64,000 bases of DNA from positions 1,240,001-1,304,000 of the forward strand of contig NC_063069.1 in the NCBI RefSeq assembly GCF_022605165.1, given 5' to 3'. Position numbers and translations under genes: made by a program. Below the pieces are notes generated by a model. The model was not told where the DNA came from. It searched no databases and saw only the letters and a program-made list of their open reading frames with translations. Of the stretch, positions 34,154 through 45,145 are shown piece after piece. Origin of the DNA: Purpureocillium takamizusanense. Its lineage: Eukaryota; Ascomycota; Sordariomycetes; Hypocreales; Ophiocordycipitaceae. The number at the start of each line of letters is the position of its first letter. Position 1 is the stretch's first letter.

Positions 34154-35180
34154 GGCGCAAGGAGAAGCCGTTGCAAGCTTTGGGCTGGCAAAGTCTCCGT
34201 CCTAGCTGCGGTGGTCAAGCAACTCGAACGAGAGGCAGAGGGACCGAGGGAGCTTCCATGGACGGGTCGGTCGAGAGCTGAGCGGGCATTATTTGGGGGA
34301 GCTGGAGGTAGGTGGTGACGCCACACAATCAGGAGGCGGATCCACTGTGCCAGGGACGGAGACAGGGCACTGTACACGCCCATCGATGGGATGGGGGGCC
34401 CCGGGCTGGCAGGCTTCCCCTGCAGTGGACATTCCATTTCCAGGGCTACTAGTATTGCTGGAAACAGTGCCTGGTACTAGCTCAGCACTCAGGTAGGTAC
34501 TTTATTAGGTCCACTACCTCCGGTTTGTGCTGACCCAGGCAGGTGTCGTGTGTCTCGGGAGCACCTTTGCAAGTCAGCGGACGCTTCCCGGGGCTAGCAC
34601 AGGCGTCATGGATTGGACGACGAGGCGCCTTGTTGGGCTTGGATTGAGATCCTGTGGTCCGAGAACCCCGTCCGCTCCGGAGCCTCTTACTCCAATCTGA
34701 GACTTCCGAGGAAGCCGACTTGAAGGCGCAGGCTGGAACGAGGCCGAGGGCCAAGGACAGGTGTCGCAATTTGCAGCGGGAGATTGGCACTAGAAACGGT
34801 AAACGTCGTCAAGAACGTCAGCCAAGATGGGAGTGGTGTGCCGGGGCGGCGAAGACCACCACCCACCCACCACCATGCCGTCCCCGCCAGGGGGGGGATT
34901 TAATATTGCGTCGAAGGCCCTACCAGCATCTGGACGTCGTTAGCGTTGCCTGCGCGCCAGGGCCCGTACCTGCCACCGAGCGAGGGTTGCCGGGGTTTAG
35001 GGCTGCCTTGTTCGTACATCGTGGGTGGTGTCTCGTGCTCACATCTTTGGCAGATCTAGCATCCGCGTCGGCAGCCGGGTCAAGTCAATCATTCGATCGT
35101 GGGGACGACAGCACCTTGATCTCCAAAGTCGAGCACCACACCAATGACAGACTCGGTGGGGTCCCGTGTACGCGTCGTGC

Positions 35181-35220
35181 CTCGCCTCGCTTCGTTTTGC
35201 TTCGCCTTGCCTTGCCTTGC
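35181..35220. repeat. Degenerate CTTGC pentamer array
   Basis: Eight consecutive 5-mers of the form YTYGY, ending in three perfect CTTGC units. It is the reverse complement of the GCAAG array at 43639. Confidence 0.8.
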
Positions 35221-35489
35221 CTCCTCCTACCTCGGTGGGCGAGCGAGCCAGCGGCACCAGGGAACGGGCGATTTGCATCTGCTGGGCGCTTCCTTCATTT
35301 CACGCTGCGCCTCCCCATGCATCTCGTCCATCAAGAGGCTGAACTGCCCCAGTCCTCCCGCATCGACGGCCCCTCGGGGTTCCATTCTCGACCGGGTTCC
35401 GAATCGCCCCGCACACAAGCTTGTGATGAATGCCTCAACAATTTGTGCTGCAGATTCCAAAAGAGCCGACACTGTCCCGGTGTGCCGGG

Positions 35490-35885
35490 CTACTTGCTGC
35501 CAGTGCTACTTTTACCAGTGAGATAGTAGCACTGCAGCTGCCCGTTTTGCTCCAGGAAAAACGTCGAATACGAGTGGCCCAGCGAAGCCAGGTCCACACG
35601 GCGAGGGCTACCAACGCCCAAAAGTGCATCCGCCGAGGCTCCAAGGTAGTCGAGGTGAAGGAATACGGTAGTCCGGAGCGAGACGAGGACAAAAGGCCGC
35701 CCTTCAAATGGGCCTAACGCCTTGTTCTGTGCATCGAGGGATTTGTCGCAGTCTGCCTGGCTCAACTCCCTGACGGACGGCAACGTTGTGCGGCGCAAAG
35801 CACCAATCGCAGAGGGAGCGGCAGAGCTGAGGAGCATAAAGGGACTGACAGTGCGAGACGCTTGTCGACACACGGTCAGGATCAT
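35490..35885 (-). CDS. Weak candidate gene or exon, unknown
   Basis: A 131-codon frame starts with ATG at 35885. Its second half has balanced composition (SYSTFFLEQNGQLQCYYLTG; RPFVLVSLRTTVFLHLDYL) unlike the Arg/Pro-rich shadows around it. Another ATG frame, 35973 downwards (MVVDMSQSETGPRAVRRV), could be an upstream exon, but I found no donor and acceptor pair joining them convincingly. No domain is recognised. It may be a lineage-specific gene, a decayed gene or chance. Confidence 0.22.
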   Translation of the reverse strand: MILTVCRQASRTVSPFMLLSSAAPSAIGALRRTTLPSVRELSQADCDKSLDAQNKALGPFEGRPFVLVSLRTTVFLHLDYLGASADALLGVGSPRRVDLASLGHSYSTFFLEQNGQLQCYYLTGKSSTGSK

Positions 35886-38155
35886 CGGGACCCTCGAGTC
35901 TCACAATGGCGCGTGAGATCACACGTCGAACGGCGCGGGGACCCGTCTCGGACTGCGACATGTCAACCACCATCCGTCGCAGGACGCGGTCCTTTTTTAG
36001 GTAAAAACAATCGGTATTTTGAGCGAGGTTGACGTACCCTTGTTGTACGTACTAAGTTACTATCTTAGTACTTTACAGTCCAGTCCAGTACGGAGTACAG
36101 CGAGTGCAGTACCACATACAACTGTGTACTCACGACATGAACACGTATGCCGTGGCTTGGGGCAACCCTGTCATTCATGTCCATGGCCAAGCACGGAAAT
36201 CCGCCTGACGACTGTCATGTCTGTCAGGTGGAGATGCGTTGGGGCTATCTCGTACAGACCACGTCCCACCGCCTACCAGTAGATGGCATAATTGGCGGCA
36301 GCCCTCCTCGTTGCGCCCCAGCCCTGCGGCGTTCCATCTTCGACGGTCAGGCACTGCATCACTACTGCAGGTGTGCGTGCGCACAATGGAGAGTCCGCAT
36401 TAAATGCCTCTCTGCTGTGGCCCTCACGGGCCACGCGAGCTAAAAGGAAAGGAACCGCCGGCATCCGCTGTCTCTCGCATGCCCTGTGCTACCTTGACCA
36501 ACGCTGCATAAGATAACCATTCTGGGGCTGTGACCGCTTCCTGTCACGCCCGAGGATTCCGCGCAAGCTGGCACGTAACTGCAGCCTTTGCTGACGACTT
36601 TCGGGGCGCCTTGACTGCCGGCGGAGTGCGTTTGATCGCACAGCAGAGCCAACAATGATGTGGCATGCGCGACTTCTTCACCGTGAATTGGGCAAGACGG
36701 TGTGTCACGTCCCCGCTGGAGGTGGTCCGCCCGCCCGGTGCGCCTTGCACGATAGGGAATATACTCGCACAAAGTGATGCCTATAGTAGAGCCAATAAAT
36801 TACCCCCACCACCATCACCACCACTGCTGCTGCTTCTTACTACTAATGTACACTACTTTGGTACGTGGTAGTACGATATTGTTCCTCATACGAACATTTA
36901 TACTCTGTGAGTTTGCGCGTCGCTCCGCTACGCCAGGCACACGAGCATGCTTTTTGTCGAAGCCATGCCGACCACGGCTCCAGATACCAGAATGTGTGGC
37001 CGAGACATTGAAATGCCCTAATTCGGCCTAGACCGTCTTCAGCTTGAGCAGCCACGCGAGTTCTGCGACGCGACGCGACAAAACTGACCCAGGGGCTGGT
37101 AGGTCTCACGTGACATTCTGCACGGTTGGTTTGGCTCATCACTTGCATTGATAGCTCGGCCAAGGCTAGGCAGACAAGGGAGCGGGTGGGAGGCGGGAAA
37201 AAAAAAATTGAGAGAAACCTGATTGAACGGGATGGCACTCTGCCAGTGACGCAACCAAGTCGTCGGCCCAAGCATCGTCATCGTCAATGCTCGCCACCAC
37301 CGCCTCCGTTGTCGGCAGTGACTAGTAGTAGTCGTTGTCGCCGCCGTCCTTATCGCTGTCGTGCGCCCGGAAGCGGTAAACGGTCACGCACACAGGACGC
37401 GAAGAGAGGGAGAAACTTGGCATTCCAGAGGCAAAGAGGAGGGCGGCACACAGCGTGGGGAGACGGTGACGTGCCAGCCATGCGCCGGCTGGCTGTCCGC
37501 CTATCCGTCTTCATCTCGCAGGCCCAAATGGTTTAGGTGTTAGTTAGATAACTAAGGTAATGGGCGACCCCCTTTCCCGCGCCAGCAGAGCCCGCGTTGG
37601 AGCCACTCTGGTGACCTTCGTACAAAGTACTACCTACCTTATTGTCCTGCTTGCCCTGCTATGTTAGCACGAAGCTGCCGCGGACAACCTGTCCTCGTAC
37701 CTTGATGTCGACGACTCGTACCTACCGGTGCCACTTCGTACCTTACCTTTAGCAGGCCCGCGACGCAGGCAAATCAGGATCCCGCCTCAGCTCTACGCCC
37801 CAGCTGTCGTGGGCCGATGAGCTTGTTCTCCCCGATTTTGGGTTCCGCCATTTTCCACTGCCGCCTTCCACCCGCACTGCCTCGTCGTCCTCCTCCCTCC
37901 TCCCCTTCATCTCCCGTCACAATTTAGCTCTCCTTTTGCGCCGCGCACACGACCAACCCCCCGGACCAGCTGTCGCCTGCCTCAATCTCCTCCCTGCAGC
38001 TGTGCAGCTTGCCTCAAGCCGCCTCGATTGACCCCGTGTGCCGCTGCCGACGACGGCTGCTTCGTCTTCGGAGCAGCACCTTGCGACCCCGGTTCAAGCG
38101 TCACCTTCATTTTCCCTCCACATCGCAACGCGCCGCAATCCCGCCTGCCACCACC

Positions 38156-39615
38156 ATGCCATCGCCCTCACCAGCCGGCAAGCGGAAGCGAAATGCCGCC
38201 GCCGCCGACGACGACGACTTGCTCAACGACGGCCAACAGGCCTCGTCCCGCGATGCCTCGGGCGAGGAGGGTGACACCACGGCCCCCGAGTCCGGACGCC
38301 ACACCCGCCGCGGCGAGAACGGCAACGGCCCGCATCCTAAGCGACAGCGAGCTAACTCCGACCGCAACGGCCATGAAGACGCCGCCATCGATCCCGGCGA
38401 GCCGAGTGACACGACCGAGGCCAGCGTCGACATCGCTGAGCGCGTCGGCCGCCGGGGACGGAAAGCCTCCGTTGGCGAGGAGGCCATGGCCCCACCGCCC
38501 ATCGGACAGATCACACATCCCGCTGGAGGCTTCAAGACGAATCCGCCGCCTGTCGGCCGCGCCGTCAGGGTCTACGCAGATGGTGTCTTCGACCTCTTTC
38601 ATCTTGGGTAGGTACACAACTTCGGATGGACCCCCCAAGCACCACTGACAGAGCCACCAGGCACATGCGACAACTCGAGCAGGCCAAGAAGGCCTTCCCT
38701 AACACGACCCTCGTCGTCGGAGTCACGGGCGATCACGAAACTCATAAGCGCAAGGGATTGACGGTCATGTCTGCCAAGGAACGCGCCGAGTCGGTTCGAC
38801 ACTGCAAGTGGGTGGACGAGGTCATCGAGGACTGCCCGTGGATCGTCACCAAGGAGTTCCTCGACGCCAACCGGCTCGACTACGTTGCCCACGATGACCT
38901 ACCCTACGGGGCCGACGAGGGCGACGACATCTATCAACCGATCAAGGCGGCGGGCAAATTCCTTGTCACCCAGCGAACAGAGGGTGTCAGCACAACGGGC
39001 ATCATCACGAGGTGAGCAGCGCCTGCGCCGGCAAGCTCAGCGAAGACATGCACTACTGACATGATGATGCTACAGAGTTGTCCGTGACTACGAAAAGTAC
39101 ATTACTCGGCAATTCAAGCGTGGCACCTCGCGGCAGGAGCTCAACGTCAGCTGGCTCAAGAAGAATGAAATTGATCTGAAGCGCCACGTCCAGGACCTGC
39201 GCGATAACATCATCACTAACTGGACGACCACCGGTCAGGAGTTGAGCCGCGAGCTCAAGCAGTTCTGGCCCACCAGCCGCCCGCAGAGCCCCGCGCGCTT
39301 CAACTCCAACGGCAGTGACAGCGCTCGGTCGCCCACCACGCCCGGCCCGGGCAACTCCAAGGAGTTTGTGACTGGTTACGCACTGGGTCTTGTGGGTGGC
39401 GTGCGCTCATGGGTAAGCACATCATCCGCACGTTCCTGATGCGAATTGCACGGGCTCTTTGAGTACTTACGTTCCTATGATAGATGACCAAGAACCGGAG
39501 GACCGTCAACAGTAGCCGGCCGCCCAGCGACGATGAGGAATCGGATGAGAGCAATGGTGATGGCCGACGGAAATCAATGCCTAACCTCGTGTCGCCGACG
39601 GCAGCTAGGGGTTAA
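38156..39615 (+). CDS. PCT1: Choline-phosphate cytidylyltransferase
   Basis: Exons 38156-38607, 38661-39011, 39076-39412 and 39484-39615 give 423 residues starting [14 protein letters not shown] basic, disordered N terminus with a nuclear-localisation-like KRKR and PKRQR precedes the nucleotidyltransferase fold: [20 protein letters not shown] carries the HxGH signature (His149-His152) split by intron 1, then [15 protein letters not shown] and the [16 protein letters not shown] signature. An amphipathic helix-like stretch ([18 protein letters not shown]) follows, the likely membrane sensor, then a Ser/Pro-rich tail with phosphorylation-type sites. It forms CDP-choline from CTP and phosphocholine, the controlling step of the Kennedy route to phosphatidylcholine. 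It is divergent from PSD2, which feeds the other PC route through PE methylation. Confidence 0.97.
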
Positions 39616-41052
39616 ATGTTATAGCTTGGATTGCAGAGGCTTCTTTGCGGTTTGTACGCGGCGAGGGCTGCGGTCCGGGTTTCGGCAGCGATTGAAAACG
39701 GAGAGTCCACGGGCGGGCAGTCTGATTCGGCATCTGAAAGTGAATCAAAGTGTCTGGACTGATACTAGAGGGCACAGGCAAACACGGCGTTGCGGTTTGC
39801 GCAATAATGTACTTCGTATGGATACTTGAAAACTTTGGCACCTGGTCATATCCTTGTTACGCACCCGCACCTTGTGACATGACGTACATACATTTGGAAT
39901 TCGGTCGACGCTTGATCCTTGCTGTCGCATCTGCAAGGCGTTTTACTTCGGCCGCATGTCGGCAGGCAAGCCGAGACTCGCAGCCCGAGGTCCGGCGGGC
40001 TTCCTGGCCCTGCATCGGATACGCCGTAACCGGCGTGGCGGCCAACGTCAGCATCGCGGGAAGCAAATCTCTGACGGCCCTGATTCGTATGTCAGCCGGA
40101 GAGGCAGACGCCGTTTGTTACGCACCCGGATGTAGGTTAGCAGCGATGGGGTGGAAAAACCGGTCGGCCTCTTCGTCCAGCCGATGTATGGAGTTCGTCC
40201 AATACGTCGGAGAGTCAAATCAAATTATCCGCACCCCTCCCCTGCGAAACGTCGGCAGATCGGCCGGCCCCCAAAGGAGTGTCGCCCACCACCGCCTTGT
40301 CCCACGGAGCAGCGGCTCGCGCCTAGGCGGCTAGTTACGTGAAGTTGGGACTGCACGGAGCAGGCAGACTCGATGGCGAGCGGGTGGGGGAGCACATACC
40401 TGAAACAAGCGGGAGGAGGGGGGGGGAGATGTTTTGTCGAGGCAGACCAAGACCTCGCTCGTGAAGCGTACGCCCACGCTGTCACATTTTAGTGGTATTC
40501 TCACACGCATGTACTCCGTACGCACGCAGATATACACACACACTCGCACACTTGCACCACGTATACGCATGGTACGCATACACACGCACACACAACGCAC
40601 ACACCTCCTTCGGCCGGTGGTTGAACAAACTCCGGGGCGGGGAAGATTTTCAGGCAGCGGGCCAGCGAAGCGAGCGATGCATGTCTCATCCGGCCCGCAG
40701 AGCGGGACATTCGAGATGTCTTCTCTGCCGTGCGTCGGGCTGAACGCCCATCATCGGCCAGGGAGGTGACATCGCAGGCGGGAGCGCACATGGGCGCCCG
40801 TCGCGCAACGGACGGGGCGGCAGAGCGTCCGCCATCGTCACCATCGCTCGCCGCTCTTGTCGTTCGTCTGTCTGTATGTCGGTCTATCAGTCGCCTGCGT
40901 CAGTCAAAACTCGTGCTGCCGCTGCATGCTGGGCGTTCGGCGACGCCGAGGAGGGGTATCATTCTCATTTCGCGCGGGCGCCATATACAGTTCGCATGTC
41001 GGCCACCTGGTCATTGTGTCGCCCGTGTTGGGAGAGAATGCATCGCACCTGC

Positions 41053-41070
41053 GAGCTCGCATGCGAGCTC
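41053..41070. repeat. 18-bp perfect palindrome
   Basis: GAGCTCGCATGCGAGCTC reads the same on both strands. It could form a hairpin or be a two-fold protein site. Confidence 0.85.
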
Positions 41071-41647
41071 ATTCGCCGTACCACGTACAAAATACGTAGA
41101 CATGCGCGGATCGGACGACTTTCATCGCGGAAAGTGCGCCTCAACAACCATAAGGTGGTTACCCAGCTTGGTGTGGAAGTGTAAGAAGTACGACATACGA
41201 CGTACATTATTACTTCGTACTAACGAATTACGAAGGAAAGTTGGTGCAGCCCAAAATTGACCGCCATACCCTAGAGACCAAAGTTCAGTACTGCACCCCG
41301 TATCTTTGGGCCTCTGTTCTTTTCTACGTACCGGGCTCGGCGTGCTGTCTCGCCAAGTGCATTCCAGGCTCTCGCTTCACCAGAAGGAGCGCTATTTTTG
41401 AAACACGTTTCATGCGCAAACGGCCGAACCTGCTGTTGGTTTGGAACTGCACGGGATAGAGAGCCGCGATGAGTGAGTGAGTTCCGTGCTGTGTGTGAGT
41501 GAGTGTGCGGGCAAACGCGCTTTGCGTCTAAATTTAGACACATGGGTTTAAGCGCTCGAGGAAGGAGCGCCTCCTACGAGCTGGTAGTTCGCGTTGTTGG
41601 TGACGAGCACGTTTTGTTGGAAGGCTCGACTCCTGCTGCTCCTAGCA

Positions 41648-41650
<3 letters not shown>

Positions 41651-41680
<30 letters not shown>
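41651..41680. repeat. CTGCTC hexamer array
   Basis: Five CTGCTC units in intergenic DNA. Confidence 0.9.
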
Positions 41681-41682
<2 letters not shown>

Positions 41683-43638
41683 ACTGGCGCGCTGCACGCC
41701 TGCTGCAGGTCCAGCGCACGGCACGAGGGGAAGGAGCACTCGCGTAACTGCGAAGGAAGGAAGGAATGAAGGAAGGCTACTAGAGCTGGCTGGCTGGCTG
41801 TCCCCATCTCAAATGTCGTGCTTCTCGCGGCAGGCTTGTTCTAGATCATGCATCCTTCGCCGCCCCTCAAGCCATGTTCGCCTGCCCCCTCCCCCTCCCC
41901 CTCCCCCGGAATCCAAGAACATTCGCTGCATGTCGCAATCGTTCCGAGCATGCGGGATATCGAGGACTTGGGCCACGCTGTCGACGACGCACCCCGTCCC
42001 ACGCGCTGTGCGTCCCTGTGCGTCCCTGTGAGGTGTGCCCTGCCCTGCCCATACCCTGCCATGCATGCCTGCTCCGCCACGCGGGACGCAACCGGGGGTA
42101 ATCTGGGCAGTGCCTGCGACTCACTTCACTGGCGAGTTAAGCGCCAGAAGAACGATTGACATGGAAACTCGGTGCGGTAATGCGCTAACAAAGTGCACTC
42201 GCTGCCTTGGTGTTGCATTCTGCTGCGAAGGGCCTGTGAGCCTGTGAGGGGAGCGCTGGGTGGTTTCGAGATACTGGGACGACAACGCAACCTGCGTCGT
42301 CGAGTGCCATCGAAGACCGATTGGGCTGTGCACAGCGACTCGGCAATTACCCAAAACCGCAACCGGGAGCTCTGCCTGGACAGAGCCCATGATACGCATC
42401 GGAACACGTCCAGCGCCTTGCAGCAAGGCCCCTCGCTCCTCCACTGGCGCTTCTCGCTTCTCCAGGCAGTCGTGCTGACACGAGGCAAATGCGAACGGGT
42501 CGGCGAGGCGGCGGGAGCCGGGGGGAGCTGGCCAGCGCATGCAGTCATGCGCTGCCTGCCCATGCCCATGTTTCAATACCCGACAAGCCCATCAGCACAA
42601 TCGCGATAAACTGCGGGAACGACGGCATGGGAGCCCATCCTAGTCGGGGATCCAAGACGAGCTTTGGAGACGCACCCTCACTGAATTTCCCCAATCACTG
42701 GAACGGCCCTTGCCCCGGCTTGCGCACATGCTGCTGCAAAGAATTCACGACCTGTTACTCTTGTACACCCCGATCCTTGATTTTGGCGCGCTTCTTCCCC
42801 AGTCGGGTCAGCGACGCCTGGCGATCATCCAACGGGGCGGGCCATGCGCCCCGTCTGGTCCGTGGTGGCACCCTTCCGCGCGCCACAGACTGTCATCAGG
42901 CCAAGCCACCAACGCATGTCCACTACCAGCCGCAAGACCTGGCCTGACCCTTGGATGTTCGGAGCTCGGGGCACTCCTGTTGCTGCTCTGTTGAGCCCTA
43001 TCGCACTTCCCGGACCTCAATGCCCGGATGATCGGACAGCTTGGCCTTCTCGCCTTGCCTCGAGGCGACACACGCCGTCCCCGCGCATTGCCTGGCTGAC
43101 CGCGGAGCACAACCTTTGGCGGATCAAACACGTCCTGGTGCCTGTCCAAAGTTGCCCGACTGCCATGGCGAGATGTCATGTCGCCTCCACCATTGGCTTG
43201 ATTGCCCGCCGTCCCTTTGCAAGGTCAGATGTCGGCAGCCCCTTTGAGTTGATTCGGCTGCAGATCTCTCACTTGCATCATCGACGGATTCACCATCTCT
43301 TGGGCAAGTAGAACGACTGGATGGCCAGGGCGCGCCGTCCCCATCGCCTTCACGTTAGAGCGGGCGCGCAAGGGAAGCCAGTCATTGCAGGCCGTTTGGG
43401 AATGCGACAGAGTGTGCGCCTTGTCAGTAGTAAATGATCACGGTCCGGATCATCTCGGCAAGGTCGCATTCCGGGCGAGGCTCCATCTCCGTTCCGGATA
43501 CGGTCTTGCTTCTGCTGCAGACCATGAGACAACGGCGGGTTCCCTCGCCTCCGTTCTGCGCTCTGCGCACTACCGACAGCTTGGGAATAGATACGTAGGT
43601 CAGCTTACTCGCGTCGTAGCGTGCCTCTTCACTCTTCA

Positions 43639-43693
43639 GGCAAGGCAAGGCAAGGCAAGGCAAGGCACGGCACGGCGCGGTACGGTACGGCAC
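43639..43693. repeat. GGCAA pentamer array decaying into GGCAC/GGTAC
   Basis: Eleven consecutive 5-mers: five GGCAA, then GGCAC twice, GGCGC, GGTAC twice and GGCAC. The graded change of the last two bases suggests slippage followed by point mutation and re-amplification. Confidence 0.9.
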
Positions 43694-45145
43694 CGTCGCG
43701 CGAGACACCATTCAATGAGACGGACAGGCGCTGGCAACGGACTGTTGGTTGTGTTATTGTGCTGCTGATATCCCAAAGTAACGGAGAAGGGCAAGGCTCC
43801 GCCACCGTCGCATCGACTCCGACTCCAATCAAGGCCCCTCAGCTCCCCCCCCCCTCCGCTCTGGTCTTCCCCAGTGTGGACGATCAAGCGCCCGCCGGCT
43901 CACAGCCACCTTCCCCCATGTGGAGAGGGGTCCCCTTCGACACAGGCCTTTGCAAGGATCTCCCGCTTCCTCTTGACGCCATACCCGCCGCCGCCAGGGC
44001 AGGTCATCTTGTCAACCGCGCGGGCAGAAGAGACACCCAAGCCAGCTGTGCGACCTTGTCTCGTCTGGCGGGCCAACCTGCGTTATCCTCTCGCTCTCCA
44101 CAGGGACGTCTTCTCACCCCGGCTGGCCAATGCACGGGAAAAAGTGTGGGCAGCTTTCCGTCGAGAGCAGAGGGAACTATTGAACTCGTGCCTCTAGTTC
44201 TAATTATGGTCCCCATCGTCAGCTACGACACCCCCCATCTCGTCCCCCCCCTTCCACTCGCGCTTCAGCAGAAGACGGATTCTCTCCTGGCCACTGCAGT
44301 GCTGTGACGGGACTGGTCGCCTGGCCGTCGCCCTGATGGAGCACGAGGCTGGACAACCCTGTTTCGCTGCACTCCCACCCCCCCTCCCTTGCCTGTGGTT
44401 GCATGTTGAGCGCGCCGGCTCACCACCTGTAGGGAATAGTTCTCACTACCTGGGCTGTCAGCCTCGAGCAGGGGTTCACGCATCAGATGGACCGTCTTGG
44501 TGCCAGCTCGCACTCGAGTGGTGAGTGCCTTGGGCGTGTGTCTGTTTGTCCGTGACCCATGCACGCAGGTTCGTACATGGCAGACGCACCATGCGCCTCA
44601 GCTCAGCTCCGTCGTCCGGCCGTTAGTCGTCATGGATCATGGATTGCATCAGTTCCTTTCTTGCCCCGGCCCGAGCCTCATCACCCACCCCCTCTGCCTC
44701 TCTCCCGTCCTTTGCCCTTTTCGATCTCACATCGAGGTCGAACAATGCCTTCTGCCCGTCGTCCTATCTTTGTCATCGAGGCACATACCGTTCCATTGCA
44801 GATGGGGGCTGCGTGTCATCTCGTCCCCCCGGTTTGACTTATGAGGCTGAGAACATCGCACCGTCCCGGCATAGGCCTCTTGCCCCAGACTTTCGTCCAC
44901 CACCAGCACGGGGTCTGTTGCCCTCGAACCTCTTGCTATCTTCTTCCGGCGCCACAGCCCCCTTACATCGACTGCCTGTCCCTGCGACGGTGGTTTCCAG
45001 AAACGTGATCTACGCAAGCCTTACTCGCCGACAGGCCTATTCAGCCAGCAGGGCTGTGCTCTGCTAAGTTTGGCCTTGTGCTTCCCCGACCTGCAGGACC
45101 CGGCAGTCGTCCACCTTGCCCACGCTTCCATTTTGGGATTCCACA

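Larger units (their letters stand above)
34154..38155. promoter_or_regulatory. 4 kb divergent region between PSD2 and PCT1
   Basis: Contains degenerate CTTGC-type pentamers (35181-35220), GTAC-rich patches (36045-36125 and 37620-37750), an A run at 37199-37207 and a C/T-rich leader before PCT1 (about 37860-38155). A 290-codon plus-strand frame (34654-35526) is low in coding character. One minus-strand frame is listed separately as a weak candidate. Promoters of both phospholipid genes must lie here. Confidence 0.5.
39616..45145. other. 5.5 kb gene-poor region upstream of the C2H2 regulator
   Basis: Many short frames but none convincing. Features are an AC-rich CACACA zone (40530-40605), an 18-bp perfect palindrome (41053-41070), a CTGCTC hexamer array (41651-41680), CCCCT runs (41880-41907), a 10-bp direct repeat CGTCCCTGTG (42011-42030), and the GGCAA array (43639-43693). 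From about 44640 the DNA turns C/T-rich, like a promoter-leader of the regulator. The unusual length fits a heavily regulated gene, or a missed gene. Confidence 0.45.

Noticed and set aside
34654..35526. 290-codon plus-strand frame in the PSD2-PCT1 spacer
   Set aside because: Mixed, Arg/Pro-rich sequence overlapping pentamer repeats; no domain and no ATG-context support.
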